The notes: generated by a model from the sequence alone, not told the origin. 18,812 nucleotides of DNA from Cymbomonas tetramitiformis (GCA_001247695.2 LGRX02031465.1:1-18812), one strand, 5' to 3'. Counted from the first letter of the stretch, positions 9,238-18,311 are shown. A program made the numbers and translations.

Positions 9238-10218
9238 AGGGGCAGCTCGCTGCCGTGGGCGGCCGCGACTCAGCGCCGCTGCTGGGGCATCAGTTGTTGC
9301 TAACGTGTCGTACGACAATGAGCATGCTGAACGCTGCTGTCGCAACCGTTGAGACATCGCAAAAAGACGCTTGGCCTTTGCTAAATCCCGTTGTCGCCGA
9401 ATGGCAGCCGCATCATTGAGCGACGCAAGCATCGATGGCGTCTGCTGCCGCTGAGCACACATCGGTGCGCCCGCAACAACGTTTGATACGGACACCGGAC
9501 AATTATATGAAGACGATTCTGGAACTGCCATCCCATCAGAATTACGTGCTGCTGCTGGATCATCGTGCGAAGACACACACTGAGCCGTCGAAATCTCAGA
9601 ACTACCATCACTTATCGGCAGCGCCAACTGCTGTCGTAACCGTTGTTGACGTCGTTTGGCGATCCGATGCTGGCGCCGATGCTTGGCGATCAAACACCGC
9701 GTGTACGCAGCCAACTCCACCGTGCGCTGCTGGTCGTATGCACCAGTGCTCAAGGTCTGTGGATGCAACATACACGGCTGCATTGGTGACACGTGCACCG
9801 GTAACGACACACCGGAATGCACACCCGTACCAGCGAACAAGCCGGTATTCGGACAATACGGCGACAACCCTTGATACAGCGATGCGACCATCCGTGGTTG
9901 TTGATGATACGCGTGCGCCGGCAGCTGGTGTTGATGACTCAGCTTTCGCAAATTTTGCAAATTCTGCAGTTGTAGGGACAACAATTGCTGTTGTTGCTGC
10001 GCCAAGAAACCGGCATTTGGCGCGTACGATTTCGCTGAGTACTGGGCGACATGTACGACATGTCCAGCACCCACAGCATATAACGATGGTACAAACCCGC
10101 CGTAGTAACTTGCCGATGGAACGCCGCGCATGGGCGATGACAATAAACCCGTCGCCGATGCAAACGCTGGCGATGGTCCGATGGTGGAGTCGCTCCCAAA
10201 CTCGCGTGACGATATCAT
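9235..10218 (-). CDS. Orphan Gln-rich basic protein, 327 codons
   Basis: The ATG chosen is at 10216-10218 (MISSREFGSD); stops lie just upstream in this frame. The product has an Ala/Gly/Tyr-rich N-terminal third, a Gln/Leu-rich coil-like block (QQQQQLLSLQLQNLQNLRKL), and two separate strongly basic segments (KHRRQHRIAKRRQQRLRQQ and RRQRDLAKAKRLFAMSQRL) divided by a Ser/Ala-rich spacer. Such basic blocks could bind nucleic acid or act as nuclear localisation signals. I recognise no conserved domain. Sequence just 5' of it carries a TGGTATCAG motif at 10376, so a gag-like origin is possible, but no pol follows. A long overlapping plus-strand frame (9435-10379) is less protein-like. It may be a host exon or a retroelement remnant. 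Confidence 0.45.
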   Translation of the reverse strand: MISSREFGSDSTIGPSPAFASATGLLSSPMRGVPSASYYGGFVPSLYAVGAGHVVHVAQYSAKSYAPNAGFLAQQQQQLLSLQLQNLQNLRKLSHQHQLPAHAYHQQPRMVASLYQGLSPYCPNTGLFAGTGVHSGVSLPVHVSPMQPCMLHPQTLSTGAYDQQRTVELAAYTRCLIAKHRRQHRIAKRRQQRLRQQLALPISDGSSEISTAQCVSSHDDPAAARNSDGMAVPESSSYNCPVSVSNVVAGAPMCAQRQQTPSMLASLNDAAAIRRQRDLAKAKRLFAMSQRLRQQRSACSLSYDTLATTDAPAAALSRGRPRQRAAP

Positions 10219-10375
10219 CGGCACAGAGCTCTATTATCGGCACAGGTCTTAACGAACGTGTCCAATTGCTCGACACGATTTCTTCGCCCAAAGGCGGAAC
10301 ATTCAAGCTAAAATTTATGTTGGTACAGGGTTGTAGAACGCTAGTACCAACGGCGAGTCGTGAACCACGACCACG

Positions 10376-10384
10376 CTGATACCA
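10376..10384 (-). other. Second primer-binding-site-like motif TGGTATCAG
   Basis: The same nine bases as at 8628 occur on the minus strand 158 bases before the orphan ORF start. An A/T box (about 10508-10520) lies upstream. No LTR end in CA directly abuts it. Two copies of this nonamer on one strand in this window are suggestive but not decisive. Confidence 0.25.
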
Positions 10385-11197
10385 GTTATTCGGGGTGTGA
10401 GGACTGAACCAGTCTCACAGGTATGTAAGCAAATGTTCACTTACAGGTAATACGATGCCATGATCATAGGATGTACAGACAGTACATGGATAATATCGGA
10501 TACGGATCTTTTTTAATTACTCTTTTGGTCAAGTTGCTTAACAGCCACAGAGGTGGCTGCAATGTATGACAAATTTAAACTCAACCTTGAGAGCTTGCAC
10601 AGCTCTCTACTTAAGGTAACTCGTCCTTACCATGCCACTTCATGTGTTCAGTCATTGCTGACTGCAACAACCAATCAGCTGGGATCTGTCATAAGTACTT
10701 AGATGTTTCTGACTGTCACCTCCCAAGTCTCTCATTTGAATACTCACAGATCTGCTGATGTGACTGTATAACTGAGGTCCTCCTCGATTCCCTCCAGTCA
10801 TGTTCGACTGATCGAATCCTAAATGGTTTCCTCACCAATTCTCTCAAGTCTGATCTGCTGTAGGTGCAGATATTCAAATGTCACATTTGAGTCAGTCACT
10901 TCTGTCGGTCACCTTTGTCAATTCTTCCAGTCACCTGTGTCATTCGGTCATGCTGGTGACTGTCATCATTTCCGGTTGGCGACTGTCATCATTTCTGTCA
11001 CTCGTCATTCTGACACGCCTGTCTCTCGTACTGACTCGTGATGTACCCTAGTACAGATACGTAACGGTGTGGTAACCAACCAGAAGACGTAAACTAGTCC
11101 AACGTTAAATCCCGTAAGAAAAATGTTCTCAAAGGCCTACAGTGCGCCGTAAATCAACCCACAAAACTTAGGCCATATGGCTACTACCCAAATTCAT
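10385..11197. other. Non-coding stretch with short hairpins
   Basis: No gene is seen. Perfect or near-perfect inverted repeats include TGTGAGGACTG/CAGTCTCACA at 10396-10419, CAGCCAC/GTGGCTG at 10542-10559, GAGAGCT/AGCTCTC at 10589-10607 and TCAAATGT/ACATTTGA at 10874-10890. GACTGTCATCATTTC is repeated at 10958 and 10981. Confidence 0.6.
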
Positions 11198-11215
11198 GGT
11201 CCTACCACAAGGACC
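11198..11215. repeat. GGTCCT...AGGACC palindrome, copy 1
   Basis: GGTCCTACCACAAGGACC forms a 6-bp stem with a 6-base loop. The same 18-mer recurs at 11399-11416 and, in both orientations, at 12192-12238. Confidence 0.85.
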
Positions 11216-11395
11216 AATGGGCAATTGCGGTTTCGATCACTAAATCGACTATTTGAGGCACAGGTAACATTTGCACATGATATTTATGAGTTAAATGAAT
11301 TTTATTTCTTATAGCGGCGGCCCCCATGAGACTTTAGGTGTGTGGTTGAACGACACGCTTTAGGGGTGTAATTTCACCAAAAGCTTGAAGAAAAT

Positions 11396-11419
11396 GGTGG
11401 TCCTACCACAAGGACCACC
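11396..11419. repeat. GGTCCT...AGGACC palindrome, copy 2
   Basis: Here the stem extends to nine bases, GGTGGTCCT/AGGACCACC, around the same ACCACA loop, with AAAAT and ATTTT further out. The longer stem suggests selection or an element end rather than chance. Confidence 0.85.
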
Positions 11420-12190
11420 GTATTTTGAGTATTAGGAGTCACATGCGGGGCTCACGGTGATGCTCATGGTTATACATCTTGAGTTTATGACCAAATAAGA
11501 TAACTGAATCGGTTACTTCGCACCCTCATCATCATTTCCGCTCTATTTCAGCATGGCGCATGTTCAACACAATGCAAATTCCGAATTTAGTGAATTTCGG
11601 ACTTTAGAAATTGGCATTCATCCATTCTAAAATGTACACGCCAGTCGAAAAATAAGATATTTGGATGATGTTAGACTTTCAGAAATTCGCAATATATATA
11701 TACTTGAAGATTTAATGTGCCGCACACACCAACCTTGCGATATATGCCCTCTAGCAAGCAATTATGATGGCTGGCTGGTCAGCTCGCGTGACCACTATTT
11801 TAGGGGGGAAACCAACGAGCCAATATATTAGAGGGGAAGCCAACGAGCCAACGAGCCAATATATGCATTACAACCGGGCCTACCGCCCAAATATGATTGG
11901 AACATATGTATAGGTTCAATTTGATGGCACCCGCGCAGGTGTAGTGTTGATATATGATTGGTAAAAAAATATTGAAGATGAGTCACTAATTTGCCACATT
12001 TTGAATGTTCCAAAAAATCCGTTTTGGAAAATTTGAGTGTAGAGGTTTGAAATGCGTTCGTCATGGATATATGGGATGGATATAGGCCAAACCAGCGTTC
12101 AAATAAATTAATATAGGACCTATATATACCACCTTTCATTGGTTAGACACCACAAATCACGGGAGGTGGCCAATTAAATTATCGGAACAA
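11420..12190. other. Gene-free AT-rich stretch between palindromes
   Basis: No convincing ORF. The minus-strand frame at 11828-12139 lacks protein-like composition. A short direct duplication containing CCAACGAGCCAATATAT lies at 11811-11864. The stretch may be the interior of a non-autonomous element bounded by the palindromes. Confidence 0.4.
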
Positions 12191-12192
12191 TG

Positions 12193-12239
12193 GTCCTCGT
12201 GGTAGGACCAAATCGTCGATTTGGTCCTACCACAAGGAC
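12193..12239. repeat. 47-base near-perfect palindrome from two GGTCCT units head to head
   Basis: Two 23-base arms (12193-12215 and 12217-12239) are reverse complements with one mismatch and a single-base centre. Each arm contains the 18-mer palindrome seen at 11198 and 11399. It could form a long hairpin. Confidence 0.9.
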
Positions 12240-12640
12240 TGCGGGGCAGTAGCCACATATATACCCGTGACTGCCGGCACTCTCACGCGCGGAGCGCCTC
12301 ACTCCATCCCAAGCGTCCGGCTTTAGCCAATCATGTTGGCAGTGTCGCAGTGGCTAAATATAGCGTAAGTGGGGCCAAACCTGTTAGATATATAGGTCTG
12401 CTGTAATATACATCTAGTTAGTGAGATAAATCCTGAGTTGAGGGTTACGGAATTAGAACGATAAAGTGTGATTGATAAAAGTGAGGCATACATAAATACC
12501 TGACGGGTGTTTCCCGTCTACTGGTGACGGTCACCCAGCCTACTATAGGAAGTGACAAGTGACAGATTTAGCCGTCAGTGTGTCACATCCAGTACAAACC
12601 ACCAATCACGAAACTCTTCGGTTGTCAGGGTTATGACCGA
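12240..12640. other. Non-coding, nothing recognised
   Basis: No ORF, repeat or RNA gene can be supported here. Confidence 0.5.
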
Positions 12641-12735
12641 TGACACATGTGTCATACGTGTCATACGTGTCATACCTGTCAGACATGTCATACCATGTCA
12701 TGTCATGTCATGTCGAGTCATGTCATATATTATAA
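12641..12735. repeat. TGTCAT-type microsatellite
   Basis: Units of TGTCATACG, TGTCATACC and TGTCA repeat irregularly (ATGTGTCATACGTGTCATAC and onward to a run of TGTCA pentamers). The core equals that of the arrays at 8.95-9.2 kb. Confidence 0.85.
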
Positions 12736-12810
12736 TGACAGACAGTCGTCAGTACGGTCGACTATGACTGTACATGTCATCGAGATGATAAGTCATATCA
12801 TCTGTCATTT

Positions 12811-13200
12811 ATTCAAGGTAAGACTTGAATGCCACATGTCATCGAGAGGCCAGTATATCGGACTCGAGATGGCGAAGCAAGATGCTATCTTGAAGTACCG
12901 AACGGTTCGGAGAAGAAGTCATCTTCGCTTCTAGCATGTTCTGAACAAGCATGCGAGTATCAAAAAACATATGGCGAACGCATTATTCGTTCAGCCGATA
13001 CTAGTCGTTCAACCAATGCCTTGGGTTCACAACCCAATAGCGGTGTCATCTATGAGATGGGAGGCATTCGGTATAGATGAGGTAGCGTTGTGCTACAGCA
13101 GTATCTTCGGACGAAGTCTGCACTCATCACCCGCTCTTACGCTGCCCGAGTGTTACTGTTCAATAACACCGCACTATCTTATCATATCATAATATATCGT
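12811..13200. other. Non-coding, several short perfect inverted repeats
   Basis: Examples are ATTCAAG/CTTGAAT at 12811-12830, CCGAACGGTTCGG near 12898, TTGGGTT/AACCCAA at 13021-13037 and GTGTTA/TAACAC near 13150. The small plus-strand frames here are not protein-like. Confidence 0.5.
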
Positions 13201-14428
13201 AAGGCTCGCTTGTGAGACCTTATCAGTTGGTATTCGATCGTCAAGGCGAGAACGAGAACTCTAGTGTGAGTGCAGCATAGATATCGAATATTTTGTGTAT
13301 GCAGGTTGCGGAGCGCGAATAACACCTGGCGTCGCAATCGCACAAATACCGATATACTGCATATACTGACCGCTGCATAAGCGAATATTGTGCGCGAGGA
13401 TATATCGTCACATATACAATCGCAGATCGTACATCAGTTGATCGTCACCTATACAGCGCGAAAAGGTGTGCATGCGGCATACATATGCGCAGCGATCACA
13501 TGTACGCGCAGATACGATTCGCAGCTGTACGAAATTCGCAATATGAGACGCGGACACAAAAATCATCAGCGGAATCATTATCCGCGCGAAAAATAGCACT
13601 CGTATCATGTGCTACACATACTGCGACAAGATGTGCTCTTTATCAGCAGCGCGCACCATCGCGATTTTCATGATCGCAATAAATCGCTTACTGTGCACGA
13701 CAATTATTTTGCAGTTTTTTTATGACGATGTCAGTATGCAAAATGTCATCAACACACCGTCATTATCGATAGTTGCAATAACCACGGATGCATCATCTGC
13801 GCGCGTCACGATATCCTTTACAGATATGTGTATACTTATTGGGATAATCATGAACGGACGCATGATGACAGTATATTGCAGCATGCCATAATATACTCTG
13901 ATGTTTGCTGAGATATTATAACCTATTCAGTGTCAGATTCGTATATCAACCTGCAATCATGAGTGTGAACTGCATACATGCTGTGTGAGTAGCTTATACA
14001 CACATACACGCTCAACATGACAGATCATTGAATACTCTGCAGCAACATCATAGTGTGTGCAAAATTCGAGTGTGCGGAGATAATAATGACTGCAGCAACA
14101 CACACATACACACATATACTTGACTTGCAGTATACACCATCATTGAGTATATACTGAGTGCATGCAGCACATGTGCATTACACACATGTACATTATTATA
14201 CTGAGTGACTGCATCATTGTGAATTGTGCATGCATTATTCATACAGCTTGACCACGATAACAGCTGTAATGTACAAACCAGTTTGATCATGATAACAACT
14301 GGGACATATAGCATCACATCACAATACATCATACATTGCACAAAGCATACTGCATTGCATGTAAGCTATATTGGAACCCATGTAAGTGTAAGGTGCCTGA
14401 AGGTGATCTTAACACCATAATTAGCTCG
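13201..14428. other. Non-coding AT-rich stretch
   Basis: No gene is supported. The first part is rich in CpG/GCGC within an A/T background. From about 13.9 kb CA/TG-rich runs (14097-14116) and palindromes such as TGCATGCA appear. CAG(C/T)TTGA(C/T)CA(C/T)GATAACA is present twice at 14241 and 14278. Confidence 0.4.
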
Positions 14429-15499
14429 ACATGCTCTGACGAAGGATTTGGGATGAGCATGTTCGTTCTATGGTGGATCACTGAATGGAATGCTCACCGG
14501 AGCTACATGTAAAATAAACCATGCAACTCATTATTGTAAATGAGAGTATGCAGGATTACAATAATCACTAAGCTGATATATATATCATGTTAGATTTATT
14601 CAGTATTTGGTATACAGATCATCCTGCATGATAAATCATCTTGGTATATTGTAATAATACCAGAAATCACCTGCATACAAGTGTGTATAGTGAACAATTT
14701 CACACACACTTACATGTACTAAATCAGCAAGTACAGTACCTGCACAATGAACACACCACTGACATTACTATGTATAATGACATTCACTGACTCAGTAAGT
14801 GAAATGATCAACTATAATATCAACTACGTGTATGATAATATAGATACCATCCAACAAACACATGTGCGTGTTGGATGTCAGTGATGGCGATAGCTAAGGT
14901 AAACAGGATAAAACCACATGCTGAAGGGCTGGATGGAGAATATCTCCAGACCCGAAGGCAGTATACAGTGTTCACAATGCAGCTGGTAACTGCTGAACAC
15001 TGTCCATACCTTTTCATTATCGCTGGAGCAAGAACAACAACCATACTGCATTGTGACAATTGATTCAGTAATGATCAGCACAATAAGCATGTACATACTC
15101 AGATCAGTACTTACATATTGAACTGACAGAGGTTGTTGTGGACACACACACACACACACACATTGTGTTGTGTTGAACTGCTTAGATTATTATCAAGTTG
15201 TGTCCTGATATATTTGGAATCTAGAGATATCACTTTGATATGCTCTCAGTGCACAGCCATATGCCCAAATATATCATAGGTTCTGACAAGTTATCACTTA
15301 AGTGGTTAATCCGCTTACAGTTGATACACCTAATAAATCATCAGGAAGTGAATCAACTTCCATGGGTTTCAAATCAGTAATTAACCCATATTTATGATCA
15401 ACCACAGATGTTGATCATCAGAGATATTCACTATTATGCCATGAAAATTATCATGTGCAAAAGTGAGATAAGTTGCATTAGTTCTGTAACTTGCAACTT
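14429..15499. repeat. Cluster of short perfect inverted repeats
   Basis: About a dozen strong hairpins lie in 1.1 kb. They include ACATGCTC/GAGCATGT (14429-14462), TGATATATATATCA (14574-14587), AAGTGTGT/ACACACTT with inner GTGA/TCAC (14679-14711), CATCCAACA/TGTTGGATG (14848-14877), CAGTGTTCA/TGAACACTG with inner GCAG/CTGC (14966-15002), GATATATTTGG/CCAAATATATC (15207-15275), and five in a row between 15344 and 15499. No coding region is evident. Confidence 0.75.
15142..15162. repeat. (AC)n microsatellite
   Basis: An uninterrupted AC dinucleotide run of 21 bases. Confidence 0.95.
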
Positions 15500-16156
15500 C
15501 CACACACACCGAGATATATTACTGAGGAGATATAATCAAATGGCCAAAAAAGGTGAAAAATGAGTAAAAATCGTTGGCGATAAATTTCAAAACTGAAATT
15601 CCGACCCCATTTTATTTCAAATTATGATTTTATACCTATTAAGGTATCAGAAAAACATAATGACCATGGTCATATCTCGTGTAACACCCTAAATAGCAGG
15701 TGTGTAATATATAGGGGTATACAAAGTTGTTGTACTGAAATACATAAAAAATAAATACGTTAGATCTGAAAATGAAAATTTCGGTTTCATTTTTTTCGTT
15801 ATCCTATTTTATTGGCTATTGAAAAATATGCTCAAAATAGTACAGCACCTGTAACGCCCTAATACTCCCTAAATTCACGTGTACAGTTACAGGGGTGTAA
15901 CATACCTCCTAAAAACCACGTGACATACAGTAAAAAATTAAATGCAGTTTTTGCTTAAATATCTTTGCAAAATGTTCATACTGCTTTAATTTAACATATT
16001 TTAGGGTTACTGATGGCAAGTAACACCCTAATATCAATGTGGGAGATAAGGGTCACTGTAATGTTACATACCCTAAATGCCACCTATATAATAGGAAACA
16101 CTTCGTGTTTGGCATATTTGTCATGCTGAAATCAGCACAGACATGACAAAAATTAC

Positions 16157-16244
16157 GGGCAACAACCCAAGAACTGCAGGGCAACAACCCAAAAACTGCA
16201 GGGCTACAACCCAAAGACTGTAGGGCTGCAACCCTAAAACTGTA
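16157..16244. repeat. Four 22-bp tandem repeats
   Basis: Units start at 16157, 16179, 16201 and 16223, each of the form GGGCAACAACCCAAAAACTG plus two bases, with a few substitutions that increase toward the last copy. They end 40 bases before TATAAA, as enhancer-type repeats in LTR U3 regions do. Confidence 0.95.
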
Positions 16245-16284
16245 ACAGCTGCTTCCTATAAGGACTGCATGCTATATCATGAGG

Positions 16285-16290
16285 TATAAA
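16285..16290 (+). promoter_or_regulatory. TATA box of element B
   Basis: TATAAAGG lies 219 bases before the gag ATG, directly downstream of the 22-bp repeats. Transcription would start near 16315. The placement fits an LTR promoter. Confidence 0.45.
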
Positions 16291-16375
16291 GGCAACTGAC
16301 AACTGCCTATGTATTCACACTTCCTTGAGGGGGGAAGAAGGTGGATATATATACATAATTACCTCATTATAATGT

Positions 16376-16451
16376 ACAGATATACTACATGTATATAACA
16401 TACAGATATACTATATGTATATAACATAGATATATATACTATATATATACC
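16376..16451. repeat. AT-rich 26-bp tandem repeat
   Basis: ACAGATATACTACATGTATA continues to a 26-base unit, repeated at 16402 and partly at 16428. Confidence 0.85.
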
Positions 16452-16508
16452 AACACACACACTCAGTTAGCTGAAGGCATCTTTGGTGTTGTGTTTTGTT
16501 TTTTTTAG

Positions 16509-17006
16509 ATGGCAGAAGCAGAAGAATCAGATATCCCAGCCATCAATGCAGATCCGTCAACATGGTTCTTTGACATCTTAGGTTCCTACGATGCATACAG
16601 TCGGTTCAAGATCCCCAAGTGGCTCGCTGGTTATGACAATACCCAGACCAGATTCGACCAGATAGGGTACTTCGACAATATCAGTCGCATGAGGCCCGAC
16701 ATGAGCAGATATAGGGATCCTGAGAATGAACCACAGGAACCAGAAGATGAGTATACAGCAGATAATGCTCCAATAGTTTTCACAGATCCTGATGATGATT
16801 ATGTGCCAGCACCAGCTCCACCTACTTTAGTTCCAAAGGTGAAAATGACACCACCTAGGGAATTTAAAGCAGGACATGACGCAGAGATTTGGTTGGAAAC
16901 CGTGGATAGATATTTCCAATTCACTTATCCAGGAGTTCCAGACAAGGACCAGATCACAGTATTCCTGACACTCATACAAAACAACGACCGACATTATTTC
17001 CAGGTC
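16509..17006 (+). CDS. Ty3/gypsy gag of element B, N-terminal part, cut by a transposon
   Basis: The ATG follows a T-run and AG (TTTTTTTTAG), so it could also sit just behind a 3' splice site. The first 100 residues are acidic and Pro-rich (PDDDYVPAPAPPTLVPKVKM). A Retrotrans_gag-type domain starts at TPPREFKAGHDAEIWLETVD and YFQFTYPGVPDKDQITVF, which matches the AExWLxxxxxYF pattern of Ty3 Gag. After 166 codons the reading enters the 278-bp inserted transposon and meets a stop at 17127-17129, giving a truncated 206-residue product. The domain resumes at 17293 in the frame expected if the insertion were absent. The copy as it stands cannot make full Gag. Confidence 0.9.
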
Positions 17007-17014
17007 GTGGCAAA
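17007..17014. repeat. 8-bp target-site duplication, left copy
   Basis: GTGGCAAA directly precedes the CAGGG terminus of the inserted element and is repeated exactly at 17293-17300. Confidence 0.93.
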
Positions 17015-17292
17015 CAGGGAACATATCAAACTTTTATGTCGTACGGCCAACACTCAAAATTTCCATCGGCCAAGTTTCGGCCATCTCGGCCAAAATCTAA
17101 AATTGCCCGTCGCAGGCGCAAAATTTTAATTTTAAGTATGACAATATCATAAAAATCGCACAATTTCGGGAAAATTTCAAAATTTTACATAATTCGTCTC
17201 GGCCAACAAGCAAAAGCACCCTCGGCCAAACCTCGGCCACAGCCTTCATCGTACGGCCACAGACCGGCCATAGGAGGTTGATATGTTCCCTG
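17015..17292. mobile_element. 278-bp hAT-like MITE inserted in gag
   Basis: The element has perfect 15-bp terminal inverted repeats, CAGGGAACATATCAA at 17015-17029 and its reverse complement at 17278-17292. It is flanked by an identical 8-bp target-site duplication GTGGCAAA. A CAGGG-type end with an 8-bp duplication is the signature of the hAT superfamily. The interior has no transposase, is A/T-rich in the middle, and carries CGGCC motifs near both ends (four left, five right). It is therefore a non-autonomous, MITE-sized copy dependent on a transposase elsewhere. Exact duplication and termini suggest a recent insertion. Confidence 0.92.
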
Positions 17293-17300
17293 GTGGCAAA
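17293..17300. repeat. 8-bp target-site duplication, right copy
   Basis: GTGGCAAA, identical to 17007-17014. Confidence 0.93.
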
Positions 17301-18186
17301 GCAACCAGATGCCACATATGAGAAGGTCAGAAGGATTTTCCTCAGTCAGTTTGGGAACCCCCATAAAAGATCAGTGGCCAAGAAACATCTAATGGCGCTG
17401 CAACAAGGGAACCAGACTTTCTCAGATTATTTACGCACGTTCACGCCACTGGCTGCACTAGCAGCAGTTGATCTGGACGATGTGTTGATAAAGGACAGAT
17501 TTGTCAACAGCATGGATCCTGATCTCCGCAAACAGTTCCACCTAAGATTCCTAACAGAGAACGAAAGGAATAATCTGTCGTGGTCACAAACCACACAGAT
17601 ACTGCTCGACTTGAATTACGTTGTTCATTCGAAGCAGTCAGAGACCCTACACTATCGGGGGCAGAAGGAGCAGTCATCAGGAGGCCCAGTCAGAAAGGAG
17701 AAGGACAAGGGGCGTGGCAGAAAGCCATATGACAGATCCAATAGGAACTGGAATCAGAGTCAGAATGGCAATCAGAATCCAAATGCCAATCAGAATCGGA
17801 GCAAAGGGAAAGGTGGAAAAGGCAAAGGTAAAGGGAAAGGAAAAGGAGCAGCACCAAATCCTCCTCAGCCTTGCCAACGTTGTGGTCGTACCAATCACGC
17901 CACAAAGGATTGTTTCTCCACCAGGACCCCAGATGGAAAAGCAATACAAGGCAAGCCTCCAGCTCAGAATCCTTTCAGGAGACAGCAGCAACAGAATCAG
18001 GGTGCTAAGAATGAGTCCGGAAAACTCATCAATACAATCAACACCCTGGTTAAGGAGCTAAAGAGTCAGCACAGCATCAATGCAGCAGTTGCAGCTCCAG
18101 CTCCAATTCCGGCTTCAGCTCCAGCTCCTCAGGGAAACTCTCAGGGTACTGCACAGGTACCAGTGTTGAGAGCACCCCCAAGGTAA
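17293..18186 (+). CDS. Ty3/gypsy gag of element B, C-terminal part with CCHC knuckle
   Basis: This is the rest of Gag after the inserted element, 297 codons. The open frame begins upstream inside the MITE, so no native start exists here. It opens with the second half of the capsid domain (ATYEKVRRIFLSQFGNPHKR, then AKKHLMALQQGNQTFSDYL), typical of Ty3-type Gag. A basic Asn/Gln- and Lys/Gly-rich region (GKGGKGKGKGKGKG) leads to the zinc knuckle CQRCGRTNHATKDC (C-x2-C-x4-H-x4-C, 17872-17913). An Ala/Pro-rich tail follows and stops at TAA 18184-18186. Excision of the insert with one target copy would bring both halves into one frame. Nucleotide composition is more A-rich than in element A, so this is a different family. 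Confidence 0.9.
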   Translation: MAKQPDATYEKVRRIFLSQFGNPHKRSVAKKHLMALQQGNQTFSDYLRTFTPLAALAAVDLDDVLIKDRFVNSMDPDLRKQFHLRFLTENERNNLSWSQTTQILLDLNYVVHSKQSETLHYRGQKEQSSGGPVRKEKDKGRGRKPYDRSNRNWNQSQNGNQNPNANQNRSKGKGGKGKGKGKGKGAAPNPPQPCQRCGRTNHATKDCFSTRTPDGKAIQGKPPAQNPFRRQQQQNQGAKNESGKLINTINTLVKELKSQHSINAAVAAPAPIPASAPAPQGNSQGTAQVPVLRAPPR

Positions 18187-18311
18187 ATCAGCCTGAAGAA
18201 GCCACTGAAGCAAGTGGCCGGTTTGAGAGTATCTCAGAAGAAGTCCTTTCCAGTCTGACACGTTACAGTAAACACTCAGTATTAGAATTCACCGTTAAGG
18301 AATCAATAGGC
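18156..18311 (+). CDS. Start of pol reading frame of element B, truncated
   Basis: A frame one base back (-1) from gag reads naturally (TEASGRFESISEEVLSSLTR, then YSKHSVLEFTVKESIG). It overlaps the end of gag by about 30 bases, which is the arrangement of a -1 frameshift Gag-Pol, or the result of an indel. It breaks off at about 18312 in a T/G run that belongs to other DNA, before any protease motif. No classical slippery heptamer is seen at the overlap. Confidence 0.45.

Larger units (their letters stand above)
15680..16464 (+). mobile_element. Candidate 5' LTR of plus-strand element B
   Basis: The stretch starts TGTAACACCC, a common start of Ty3/gypsy LTRs, and carries U3-like tandem repeats and a TATAAA box (16285) ahead of the gag ATG at 16509. 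It could end at CA near 16464. The second LTR is not in the window and no clear primer binding site follows, so both ends are guesses. (G)TAAC(A/G)CCCTAA recurs at 15681, 15851 and 16020, about 170 bp apart. Confidence 0.35.

Noticed and set aside
9435..10379. 314-codon plus-strand ORF
   Set aside because: It is antisense to the more protein-like minus-strand frame and rich in Thr/Val/Arg runs that follow from the opposite codons.
10396..10419. Possible tRNA arm (TGTGAGGACTG hairpin)
   Set aside because: No cloverleaf, no anticodon arm and no A/B box spacing can be drawn around it.
12552..14420. Several 60-100-codon ORFs
   Set aside because: Their composition reflects microsatellite and AT-rich repeats (for example Cys/His/Thr runs from TGTCAT units) and none shows a domain.
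15681..16080. Telomere-type CCCTAA repeats
   Set aside because: CCCTAA words are scattered about 170 bp apart within a longer unit, not in tandem.
16157..16244. CRISPR-like array
   Set aside because: The four 22-bp units are contiguous, without spacers, and the context is eukaryotic.
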